A DNA stretch of 64,000 nt from Bacteroidales bacterium (GTDB lineage: Bacteria; Bacteroidota; Bacteroidia; Bacteroidales; GCA-2748055): assembly GCA_020636775.1 (NCBI GenBank), contig JACJXF010000010.1:23260-87259 (forward strand), read 5' to 3'. This document shows, one piece after another, positions 16,961-25,574 of the stretch; position 1 is the first letter of the stretch; each line of letters begins with the position of its first letter. The notes under the pieces are model-generated. The model worked only from the letters and a program-made list of their open reading frames with translations. It did no database searches and had not been told where the DNA came from. A program made the translations under genes and the position numbers.

Positions 16961-18421
16961 TCAGAATTGTGAAGGATCGAAGATACCCAGATAAGGTAGA
17001 ACAAAGTATATTATCAGGCTTATAAGGATTATGGACATAATATTCATCCAGAAGCCTGTTCGTACCATGTCGGGTATTCTCAGGTAACCGGAACCGAAAA
17101 CAACTGCATTCGGTGGAGTTGCGACGGGCAGCATAAAGGCACATGAAGCAGCAAGTGTGGCTCCGATCATAAGTATTACAGGGTGTGTGTGGAGACTGGC
17201 AGAAAGAGCCACCAATATGGGTAAAATCATTGCTGTTGTTGCCATATTGGAGGTGATTTCTGTGAGGAAATTTACCATGGCTACCAGGATTAACAGTAGA
17301 AAAAATACTGAAAGTCCCTGAAAAAGATTCATCTGACTTCCAATCCAAAGTGCAAGTCCCGAAGAACTGAATCCCTGCGCCAGAGCCATTCCGCCGCCGA
17401 AAAGTAAAATAATTCCCCAGGGCAGTTTTACGGCTTCCTCCCACTTAATTAACCTTTCCCCTTTCTGATTACCGGGTATAATAAATAAAAGTATTCCTGA
17501 GAAAACAGCAATCATGCTATCATCAACCGCCGGAAGGATTCTCTGAACCAGCGGTCTGCAGATCCATAAAAGAGCAGTGGCTGCAAATACCGCCAGCACT
17601 TTTAATTCAACAGTTTTAATAGTTCCCAGATCTTTTTTAAGTCGCTGAATTTCGGCAATTCCCCCGGGAAAACTTTGCTTTTTGAAATCAAAGGCGAAAC
17701 CTGTCAGGTATTTCCAGGCAATAAAAAGCAGTATGATTGAAACAGGTAAACCTATTTTTAGCCATTGGAGAAAGCTAATTTCAAGATGGTAGGTATCCCT
17801 GAGTACGCCTGCAAAAATTAGATTAGGCGGCGTGCCGATCAGGGTCGCCATTCCTCCTATTGATGAACTATACGCTATGGCAAGCATCAGTGCCTTTCCA
17901 AAATCATTTTGCAGTTTTGGTTCCGTCACCATGCTTTCCTTCATCTGCAATACAATAGCTATTCCAATAGGTAGCATCATTACCGCTGTGGCTGTATTGG
18001 AAATCCACATGGAGAGAAAGGCTGTGGCCATCATAAATCCCAGTATAACCATATTTATGCGGGTTCCAAGAAAGCTCATTATCTGAAGGGCAATTCTCTT
18101 GTGGAGGTTCCATTTCTCAATGGCAATGGAAAGCATAAAACCTCCCATGTACAAAAAAATATATGGATGTGCATACGAACTGGTTGTGTCTGTAATTCCC
18201 AATCCCCCCGAAACAGGAAACAAAACAATTGGGAGCAGGGAAGTTACGGCAATGGGTATTGCTTCCGTGATCCACCAGATGGATATCCAGGCTGTGGAAG
18301 CCAGAATCGATAATGCCTGGGGACTTAGCCCTGCAGGTTTGAAGAATAATAACAGACTGAAAAAACTTAAGGGACCTGCAACCAAGCCAAAGGATTTAAG
18401 AGAAACTTTAGGATTTGGCAT
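16961..18421 (-). CDS. DASS (SLC13) family sodium:anion symporter
   Basis: A 486-residue inner-membrane carrier with about 11-12 helices. The two conserved SNT-type anion/sodium motifs are present: MWISNTATAVMMLPIG in the N-terminal half and TEITSNMATTAMILPI in the C-terminal half. IWWITEAIPIAVTSLLPIVLFP is the family's typical entry. Members carry dicarboxylates, citrate or sulfate with sodium; specificity cannot be predicted here. It stands alone on the minus strand, convergent with GH3 (28-base gap), and no metabolic partner is adjacent. Confidence 0.92.
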   Translation of the reverse strand: MPNPKVSLKSFGLVAGPLSFFSLLLFFKPAGLSPQALSILASTAWISIWWITEAIPIAVTSLLPIVLFPVSGGLGITDTTSSYAHPYIFLYMGGFMLSIAIEKWNLHKRIALQIMSFLGTRINMVILGFMMATAFLSMWISNTATAVMMLPIGIAIVLQMKESMVTEPKLQNDFGKALMLAIAYSSSIGGMATLIGTPPNLIFAGVLRDTYHLEISFLQWLKIGLPVSIILLFIAWKYLTGFAFDFKKQSFPGGIAEIQRLKKDLGTIKTVELKVLAVFAATALLWICRPLVQRILPAVDDSMIAVFSGILLFIIPGNQKGERLIKWEEAVKLPWGIILLFGGGMALAQGFSSSGLALWIGSQMNLFQGLSVFFLLLILVAMVNFLTEITSNMATTAMILPILVALSASLHTHPVILMIGATLAASCAFMLPVATPPNAVVFGSGYLRIPDMVRTGFWMNIMSIILISLIIYFVLPYLGIFDPSQF

Positions 18422-18571
18422 CTGGTTTCAGTTTAGTTGGCTTGAGTTCATTAAAATTCTTTGATAATCTATAAACCATTCAAATGACTCCCCGTAAAAA
18501 GGAATCAGTAGAGAATTTTTTGTAATAAAAGGATTGAAAAAATCTTTAAACGAGCTGATTAAGGATAGTCC

Positions 18572-19036
18572 TTATTTTTTCAAAGGCTTATAATTCAGCA
18601 GAAAACCTACGCAGCCAAAATAATCGTTAGTGAGTTCCTGATCTGCATTGAGGCCCAGCACCGATATTTCTATCATTATCCTGCGGGTATTCTCAATATT
18701 TAGTTCGACCGTTTCAGGATAATCGTCCTTCTTGCTGTCGTAGATCAGATCCCGGGTTACAGCATCCTTCAATACATAATGTACGGGGATGAAAATATCG
18801 GTTGCACAAAAGATCAGCTTGTAATCTCTGTCACCATAGAAGATAACGTTGTAGACCAGTTTGTCTCCAATGCCAATCACATTGCTTCTCGATTGGCCGT
18901 CGAATTTATACCCGGCTCCGGGGTATTGCATGCAGGTACCGTAAAGATGAAATTTATTACAATTCTGAGCATTAAGCTCTGAGCCTGCAAAGACCATTAT
19001 AAGAACCAGGGCGAATATGTAGATTACTCTTTTCAT
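18572..19036 (-). CDS. Exported protein of unknown function
   Basis: A 154-residue protein with a signal peptide (about 1-23, ending ...SELNAQ). The mature part is beta-rich with four Cys (CNKF, TCMQ, FCATD, FGCVG) and no motif I recognise. The last third (VELNIENTRRIMIEISVLG) looks like an edge of a beta sandwich. It lies 23 bases downstream of the lipoprotein gene stop on the same strand and probably shares its transcript, placing it with the ABCG-like transporter. It could be a periplasmic or outer-membrane accessory protein; that is inference from position only. Confidence 0.7.
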   Translation of the reverse strand: MKRVIYIFALVLIMVFAGSELNAQNCNKFHLYGTCMQYPGAGYKFDGQSRSNVIGIGDKLVYNVIFYGDRDYKLIFCATDIFIPVHYVLKDAVTRDLIYDSKKDDYPETVELNIENTRRIMIEISVLGLNADQELTNDYFGCVGFLLNYKPLKK

Positions 19037-19059
19037 GATGTTAAATTCTTCTGTTACTA

Positions 19060-19959
19060 CTAGAAACTAACAATATTTTTTCTGATCTCATTTACACGGG
19101 ATTTCAGGGCAACAAATTCCTCCTTACTCATGCTGAGTTTATCTCCTCCGGAAATAGAAATCTTACCGGGACTTGTCTCTGAAACAGAAGTTTCTGTGCC
19201 TTTAAATTCCAGATCATTAAGAATTTTAGATAAATCGTCAAGGTATTTCAAAATGGAACTGTTCTCTTCACCTGTAAGAGAGTTTTTCGCCTCATTCAGG
19301 AGATTGTCCATAGGATACTTCATTTCAGCGATCACAGCTAAGGTTTTATCGTCCGATTTGTACTGCTTTACAGACTCCAGCGCTATATAAAGACTCTCAA
19401 CATAAGCTCCAGCGGATACCTGAGCAATTGTAACGGATTTTCCTCCGTTTTCCAGAAATTCAAGCATGTTACTGAAGGCTTCGTCGGAGATAGCTACAAG
19501 CGAATCGATTTTACCGGCATTTGCTTTGGAGCGGGAAAGCAGTGACTCAAAAATGGTTGAGGAAATTCCTGACTCAGTGCTAAGCGACTGAATAGCTTCA
19601 AGGTAGTTTACCGTTTCTGTGGATCGGTTAAATAAAGCTGAGTAGGCCATATCGGTAATATAAACGCCCAGGTTTAATGACTGTGCTTTTGATCCAAGAT
19701 ATTTATCCTTGTTCGTAACAACATTCAGAACCTGTGGATCATATTTAATATTCACATTATATAGTCTCTCCAAAATCTCTCCGGGAGAAGGAAGGAGAAA
19801 CAGTATTGATTCCTTATAGTCGAGAGCGATATCCATAGTGTCATTTGCCTCTTCCTCCTGTACACTTTTATTGCTTTTCTGAACATTAGAACATGAAAAG
19901 CCGGATATCAGCAAGGTGGCCAGAAAAAAGAGACCAAGTATTTTTTTTGTGGCAGCCAT
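19060..19959 (-). CDS. Lipoprotein of unknown function, helical
   Basis: A 299-residue lipoprotein with lipobox ISGFSC (Cys23). I chose the ATG at 19959 because it gives a clean SPII signal (MAATKKILGLFFLATLL); the in-frame ATG at 19992 adds 11 charged and hydrophobic residues before it. The mature protein is predominantly helical and rich in Ser/Asn/Glu (for example LGVYITDMAYSALFNRSTETVNYLEAIQSL), with no catalytic motif. It lies 121 bases downstream of the ABCG-like transporter and 23 bases upstream of another exported gene, so the three may form an envelope unit. I do not recognise the family. Confidence 0.75.
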   Translation of the reverse strand: MAATKKILGLFFLATLLISGFSCSNVQKSNKSVQEEEANDTMDIALDYKESILFLLPSPGEILERLYNVNIKYDPQVLNVVTNKDKYLGSKAQSLNLGVYITDMAYSALFNRSTETVNYLEAIQSLSTESGISSTIFESLLSRSKANAGKIDSLVAISDEAFSNMLEFLENGGKSVTIAQVSAGAYVESLYIALESVKQYKSDDKTLAVIAEMKYPMDNLLNEAKNSLTGEENSSILKYLDDLSKILNDLEFKGTETSVSETSPGKISISGGDKLSMSKEEFVALKSRVNEIRKNIVSF

Positions 19960-20080
19960 ATTGAATTTAATTAAATTAATTTCAGTTAACAATGTAGCAC
20001 ATTTGATTAGTATCCCCTAAAAAGATCAATATAAATGTAGGAATTAATTACCTACAGAACATAATTTAGGGGTGTTTTTT

Positions 20081-23000
20081 TCATTGTGACTTTCTTAGCT
20101 TCCTTTTTGACAGGGCATTCGAAATTTTCCTCAAACCATCAAAAGCCAGAAGAAGATATAGCATAAAACTCATAAACCACAGCACCATAATATTAAACCA
20201 TAAGGTGCTTATTTCCAGACGTCCCAGCCTTTTGGTATCGGAATAGAACTGTGCTCTTCCTGCCCGGGATAAGGGAAACTGGAATACAGGTGTATCTTTT
20301 CTGATAAGCCGGTTGTCGGATACCGTAATCTTAATCATTTCATTGCTGTTTAATACTGTTTCAGCAAGGGCCCGGTTGTAATTCTTTTCCTTGAGTGCGA
20401 TAAGGTCTTCATTACTCATCCCTTCTTTTTTCAGTTTTTCAATTACCCGGTCTTTTTCTATGGTAAGAGCATTTGATTTTTTGATAAGCTTAGCCTTCCA
20501 GTGCCCAAGAAAACTATTTAATTCATTTATATTCAACTCTTTGCTGCTTTTATCACTTATACATGCAGGTAACTGAATTCCCGGTTCATCTTTAACATCC
20601 AGTAAAGTGTTCCTGATAATTGCAACAGTTTTCTTAAGTTCTCCGGACTCCTGATTTTTATCAGAGAGTCTTTCATAATCAGCGATTTTATTGTACAATT
20701 CCGGTATAAGAAAATTCAAAGAATAGGAAATATTAGCCGATTTCTTATCAACTTCATTGAAGTTTTTTTGGTAGGTATTATTCTCAAACTGGTTTACCAT
20801 AAGGGCTTCATATGCCCATCTGGATGCCATCATATCGCCAATAAACGGGACGTATTTGCTCGAGGCAATGCTGTAGTGCAGTTTGTCATATTTTACAATT
20901 ACGCCCGATAGCAGTATCAGAGGGACCAGTATGAAGGGAATGGTAATATAAATTGCAATGACGGATTTCAGTGTAGCGGAAATATTTAATCCCAACATGA
21001 TGGCAAAGCAGGATGTGGAAAATAAGACCAGCCAGTAATTCAGATTAAGATTCCTGATTTCAAGAATGTAATTTCCAAGAAGAACAAATATCAGCATCTG
21101 CAGAGCTGAAAGACCGAATAGAAAGACAATTTTCGAGTTAATATATGACAGCCTGCTCAGGTTCAGAAACTTTTCCCTTTCCAGTATTTTATTATCCTTA
21201 ATAATCTCTTCGGCACTGATTATCAAACCAATAAAGAGGGATACAATTACCGACATAAATATATATGCCGGAATATTTACATTGTCAATGAACCTGTAAA
21301 CCATTCCATCACTGGTGCTGCTTACATATTTTGTAAACCCGCTTACAATAAGAGAAAGTATTGGAGCAATAAACAGAGCAATCAGAATATATTGCCGATC
21401 GCTTAGTTTTGCGTAAAAATTACGCAAGAAATACGTTTTGAATTGCTTTATTCTGGAAGGAGTCTTAAACTTCGATTCAGGGATTTCACTAACCTCAAAT
21501 TCAGTTTTATCATTTGACTGCAGGTTTTGCATGAACATCTCATACCACTTTTCAGGGGATATGATTCTCTCACTGGTGTACTCACCAAGTTCATTTACCT
21601 GCTTTGCTTCTATAACTTTCAGGATTTCATCGGGCTGGACATTTCCGCAATAAGGGCATTCAATCTCAGCGGCGTCAATTCGACTGGCAATATCTTTTAG
21701 GTACTTGAAGGAATCAAGGGGATTTCCCAGGTACACGGGATATCCACCCTTATCCATGATCAGGATTTTGTCCAGCATCTTAAATATTTCGGATGATGGC
21801 TGGTGGATATTGATAATTACAATCTTTCCTTTCAGGGACAAATCCTTTAAGAGCTGCATTACATTCTCCGAGTCGGTTGACGATAAGCCTGTTGTTGGCT
21901 CATCTGCCAGTAAAATCAGGGGCTCTTTGATAAGCTCGAGAGCTATATTCAGTCTTTTCCTTTGTCCGCCGCTTATAAACTTATTCAGCGGTGAACCTAC
22001 CAGCAGGTCTTTAATATAAAAGAGATCAAGGTTATTGAGGTAACGAACAACAGCATTGTGTATGGCTGCGTCATCCTGATCTCCGAGACATAATTTTGCA
22101 TTGTAATACAGGTTCTGATAAACCGTTAGCTCTTCAATCAGAAGATCATCCTGAGGAACGTAACCAATAAGTCCCAGAAGCTCTTTATTACTGGTTTTCA
22201 GATTATGTCCGTTAATAAGAATCTTACCCTTATTCAGATTATAACTCCCGTTCAGCACTTTCAGCAGGGTTGATTTTCCGGTTCCTGATCCTCCCATTAC
22301 ACCAATAAGGTCGCCGGATTGTGCCGGAAGCGAGAACTTTTGAATTCCATTATCACTTTTAACAAATCGGAATTCAATATTATCTGCCAGAAGTGAAATC
22401 TTTTCAAACTCTTTCGTCCGCAGGAAGCCGGATTCAACATCGCTGAAATAGATCGGACTGATATTTTCACTTTTCAGGGCTGATCCTTTTGGGAAAATAT
22501 AAATATGTCCGGGAAAGATCGATTTGCCACTTAGTTCAAAACGTTCAATACCAGTGTAATAAAAAAGGATGATATCCGACTGCTGAATTTTCAGAAAGAA
22601 GAACTGACCTTTCAGGTTTTCTTTATTGATGTAATTGATTTTAGTAAACTGCGATGAGCTGATATTGCTTAAAACCAGCAGCCTGTCTTTCTGAGGAACA
22701 TTATAGAATTTCTCAGTAATGAATATTCTGCAATTGTTATATTCATCCTCATTGATCATCATATATTCAGAGATAGTCTTAACCATATCCGATATGGTTT
22801 GCCTGAATTCGTTATCAGTATCCGGAAAATCCTCGAAATACTTGGAGAACTGAATAAGACTTACCGCAATCAGGTATTTTCCGCGGATATGAAGGCCCTG
22901 GTTTATCTCATTGCAGATAGAAAGTACTTTTACCGACAGGGAAGATGTCCTTTTGGATTCCTTCATCCCAACCAGCATGGTAAGCTTATTAATTTCCTGA

Positions 23001-23158
23001 TCGAAAACCAGCAGGGAGTGGTCAACAATTTTCTGACTAAACTGGGTTTTCAGATAGGAGTAGACAAAATTACGTGACAGAATCACAGGCACGTCCTTAT
23101 TAATGCTCGCCAGGATTGCGAACAATTTCATTAAGGCTGTCAGCATTGATTCAGTCAT
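20081..23158 (-). CDS. ABCG-like ATP-binding cassette/permease fusion with N-terminal extension
   Basis: A 1025-residue half-transporter. Residues 1-255 are an unassigned N-terminal region; the first 60, helical, faintly resemble TerB-type domains (unverified). The ATPase is about 256-490 with Walker A GGSGTGKST (289-297), Q-loop Gln336, signature ISGGQRKR (395-402), Walker B and Glu420 in LLADEPTTGL, and His452. A linker carries CPYCG (501-505). The ABC2 membrane domain starts near 590, with six helices interrupted by a large soluble insertion (about 750-970) before the last helix. ATPase-before-permease order is that of ABCG proteins. Two exported proteins lie downstream and a degenerate hybrid kinase upstream. 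Exported substrate unknown. Confidence 0.85.
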   Translation of the reverse strand: MTESMLTALMKLFAILASINKDVPVILSRNFVYSYLKTQFSQKIVDHSLLVFDQEINKLTMLVGMKESKRTSSLSVKVLSICNEINQGLHIRGKYLIAVSLIQFSKYFEDFPDTDNEFRQTISDMVKTISEYMMINEDEYNNCRIFITEKFYNVPQKDRLLVLSNISSSQFTKINYINKENLKGQFFFLKIQQSDIILFYYTGIERFELSGKSIFPGHIYIFPKGSALKSENISPIYFSDVESGFLRTKEFEKISLLADNIEFRFVKSDNGIQKFSLPAQSGDLIGVMGGSGTGKSTLLKVLNGSYNLNKGKILINGHNLKTSNKELLGLIGYVPQDDLLIEELTVYQNLYYNAKLCLGDQDDAAIHNAVVRYLNNLDLFYIKDLLVGSPLNKFISGGQRKRLNIALELIKEPLILLADEPTTGLSSTDSENVMQLLKDLSLKGKIVIINIHQPSSEIFKMLDKILIMDKGGYPVYLGNPLDSFKYLKDIASRIDAAEIECPYCGNVQPDEILKVIEAKQVNELGEYTSERIISPEKWYEMFMQNLQSNDKTEFEVSEIPESKFKTPSRIKQFKTYFLRNFYAKLSDRQYILIALFIAPILSLIVSGFTKYVSSTSDGMVYRFIDNVNIPAYIFMSVIVSLFIGLIISAEEIIKDNKILEREKFLNLSRLSYINSKIVFLFGLSALQMLIFVLLGNYILEIRNLNLNYWLVLFSTSCFAIMLGLNISATLKSVIAIYITIPFILVPLILLSGVIVKYDKLHYSIASSKYVPFIGDMMASRWAYEALMVNQFENNTYQKNFNEVDKKSANISYSLNFLIPELYNKIADYERLSDKNQESGELKKTVAIIRNTLLDVKDEPGIQLPACISDKSSKELNINELNSFLGHWKAKLIKKSNALTIEKDRVIEKLKKEGMSNEDLIALKEKNYNRALAETVLNSNEMIKITVSDNRLIRKDTPVFQFPLSRAGRAQFYSDTKRLGRLEISTLWFNIMVLWFMSFMLYLLLAFDGLRKISNALSKRKLRKSQ

Positions 23159-23288
23159 AATTTCTTGATTTGTTAGCGCTCAGGAAGCTTTAATATTCCA
23201 TTTATTATTCTGATTCTCCTTCTGTCCCTACACGGAATTATTAAAATGTTTTGAAAGCAGGTTTGGGTATTTTAAAATACTAATAATT

Positions 23289-24413
23289 TCATGAAACCTC
23301 AGAAGGGAATATCATTTTTGTTGAAACGGAATTATCATCCCTGACAATCATTTTTATTCTTCCCTTGTGTGATTCCATCACCTGCTTTGCGAGTATTAGC
23401 TCAATTCCGGGAGTAAAATCATTTGAATTCTTGCTGTCATCAAAAAACCTGATGGTATTTTCAAGCTGCCTACCTGCATAAGCAACCCCCTGATCCAAAA
23501 TTTCAATAAATGGAACAGCCTCTTCAATCCCGGAAATAATTTTCAGGCTTCCCCTGGTTTCAATATGTTTTAGCGAACTCATCAAAAGGGTGGTAAGGCA
23601 GGTCATAAGGAGGTCGAACTCGCCCTTTACATGGATATCTGAAACTTCGCTGATATTAATGTCGGGTTCGAATTTATCAATGGCATCTTTATTTTCAATC
23701 ATGCAAAGCTCCACAAGTTCGACCACAGATACATCATTAAACTTAACCGGATCGCTGGTCTCATCATTTAAACGTGCAAGCTGATTGGCTGCAAAGGAAA
23801 AACTCTCCAGCCGTGAAACTGAGGTGTCGAGATAAAACAAAAGTTCATTTAAATCATTTGAGTCAATCCTGTCTTTCAGCATATGGATTGCACTCATAAT
23901 TTTATTGATCGGAGACCTGATTTCATTGGTAATATTATTCAGGTAACGTGTCTTTGATTTGTCAATATTCAGAAGAAGCTGGTTTAATTTTTCCAGCTCG
24001 GAAACCATGCGTTTATTGGAAATTCTGAGCTCATATACTTCAATTGCTTTGAGAAGGGAAGATCTGACGGCTTTCACGTCAAAAGGCTTGTTGAAAAACC
24101 CATAAACTTCGCCCTTATTGATTGTTTCTACCACGGTATCATAGTCTGTATACGCCGTGAGTATAAAGCGCATCATATCAGGGTACTTCGTTTTGGTTAT
24201 TTCCAGGAGTTCTGTTCCCGACATCTCAGGCATGCTCTGGTCTGAGATAATCACAGAAAAAACTTTCTTTTCAAGAATTTCAAGTGCTTCTTTGGCGGAA
24301 TTTGCCAGAGTAATATCAAAATGACTGCTAAAGGAAGCTTCAAATAAAACGAGGTTGGTGTCAACATCATCTACATACAATATGCTTGGTTTCTGAACTT
24401 TTTCCGGTTCCAT
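23289..24413 (-). CDS. Receiver domain fused to a degenerate histidine kinase (pseudo-kinase)
   Basis: A 374-residue soluble protein. Residues 8-125 are an intact receiver: Asp15/Asp16, phospho-acceptor Asp58 in ISDQSMP, Thr86 in LTAY, Lys109 in NKPF. A helical linker leads to a HisKA-like helix at about 155-180, YLNNITNEIRSPIN, where the phospho-accepting His is replaced by Asn163. The following ATPase-like part (about 262-370) has lost the N-box Asn residues (LTTLLMSSLKH) and the second Gly of the G1 box (LDQGVAYA). It cannot be a normal kinase, but it can receive phosphate on Asp58. It is divergent from an outer-membrane barrel gene and a second degenerate hybrid kinase. Confidence 0.85.
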   Translation of the reverse strand: MEPEKVQKPSILYVDDVDTNLVLFEASFSSHFDITLANSAKEALEILEKKVFSVIISDQSMPEMSGTELLEITKTKYPDMMRFILTAYTDYDTVVETINKGEVYGFFNKPFDVKAVRSSLLKAIEVYELRISNKRMVSELEKLNQLLLNIDKSKTRYLNNITNEIRSPINKIMSAIHMLKDRIDSNDLNELLFYLDTSVSRLESFSFAANQLARLNDETSDPVKFNDVSVVELVELCMIENKDAIDKFEPDINISEVSDIHVKGEFDLLMTCLTTLLMSSLKHIETRGSLKIISGIEEAVPFIEILDQGVAYAGRQLENTIRFFDDSKNSNDFTPGIELILAKQVMESHKGRIKMIVRDDNSVSTKMIFPSEVS

Positions 24414-24654
24414 TCTTTACTATAAATCAGAGAATATGCAGATAATTATGATGTTAGTTGTAATTTTAATCAAAAAAATTAAGCCTAAATTTAGACAGAA
24501 ATTTGATCTATTTATTAAAATTATCCATATAATATCAAATTTATATTTAATCTCAATAGAATTTTGTCGAAGCTGGTATTTTAATTAGCTAATATTTTGT
24601 TACATTTAATTGCTGTTCACGCTGACAGTTTTTGTAATTTAACCTGAAGCAACA

Positions 24655-25464
24655 ATGTCTGTTACACTTAAAGGAACGTTGTTAATTTTCGGTCTTCTTT
24701 TTTGGTCTTTTCAAACATACTCTCAGGCTGAGACGGATAATGATATTGGTGTAACGGTAAAGGTTCCTGTGAAGGAAAAGAAGAGTAACTCCTATATAGC
24801 TTTAACCGGAGGGTACATGACTCCTGCCTGGTACAGAGTTCCCATGACGGCGGAGTTTCCGGGAAGTATGTTGTTGAAAAACAGTATGGAGGCAAAAGCT
24901 GAAGGCTGGTTTGCGGGCATAAGGATTATGAAAAAATCAAAATCCCATTTTGCTGCAGGGATAACTGCCAGTTATTATTATTCCACAATTCCTGTCGGCT
25001 TTGCCGGGATGAGATCAGGAAGTGACTGGGTAATGGAACAATCCGGGGGTGTCAGCTTTTATACGGATCCCCTTCCAAACGATATAAACAGGGTCAGTGA
25101 GGTGATCGTTATCAGAGCACTGGTAAAATACAATATTCCCTTTGGTAAGTTCCAGTTTTGGGTAGGACTGGCACCGGGAACATTTTCGAGTAATATCCAT
25201 TTTACCGAAGCCAATCAAAGTCAGGATTTGGGGAGTTTCAGGGCAACAAGCCTTGGAATAACGACACAAACCGGATTGGATTATCTGATAAAGAATGATG
25301 AGGGTAAGGAAAAAATGAGGTTCAGCATTTTTGCAGACTTTGGAACCCCCAGAGTAGAAGAGAAGTTTATAAGCCTTATTAAACCCGGCTGGAGATTTAT
25401 TAATAGTGAAGGGAATTACGTGATTAATCCTTTAAGAATTGGATTGGCGATTGGATTCAATTAG
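24655..25464 (+). CDS. Predicted outer-membrane beta-barrel protein
   Basis: A 269-residue protein with a signal peptide (about 1-24, ending ...FQTYSQ). The rest is alternating amphipathic strands with aromatic girdle residues (YIALTGGYMTPAWYRV, HFAAGITASYYYS, KFQFWVGLAPGTF, NPLRIGLAIGFN), a pattern for an 8-12-stranded barrel. I do not recognise a family. It lies between two divergent receiver-containing pseudo-kinases (241 bases from one, 110 from the other), which suggests it is part of the same signalling unit, as sensor or regulated output. Confidence 0.72.
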   Translation: MSVTLKGTLLIFGLLFWSFQTYSQAETDNDIGVTVKVPVKEKKSNSYIALTGGYMTPAWYRVPMTAEFPGSMLLKNSMEAKAEGWFAGIRIMKKSKSHFAAGITASYYYSTIPVGFAGMRSGSDWVMEQSGGVSFYTDPLPNDINRVSEVIVIRALVKYNIPFGKFQFWVGLAPGTFSSNIHFTEANQSQDLGSFRATSLGITTQTGLDYLIKNDEGKEKMRFSIFADFGTPRVEEKFISLIKPGWRFINSEGNYVINPLRIGLAIGFN

Positions 25465-25574
25465 TTCTAATACTCTTGCAATACCTTTTTTTGATTTTCA
25501 TTTGAAGCTGCAATAATTTGTTATAGTTCTGGTAATAGCATAAATTTGATTTTACGTATTTCAGAATAGAAATT

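Noticed and set aside
23289..24413. Ordinary hybrid kinase-response regulator
   Set aside because: The phospho-acceptor His is Asn and the N- and G1-boxes are degenerate, so it is annotated as a pseudo-kinase.
24536..24543. Minus-strand TAAATTTG as promoter of the receiver-pseudokinase gene
   Set aside because: Matches the -7 consensus but lies about 120 bases from the start in very AT-rich DNA without a -33 partner.
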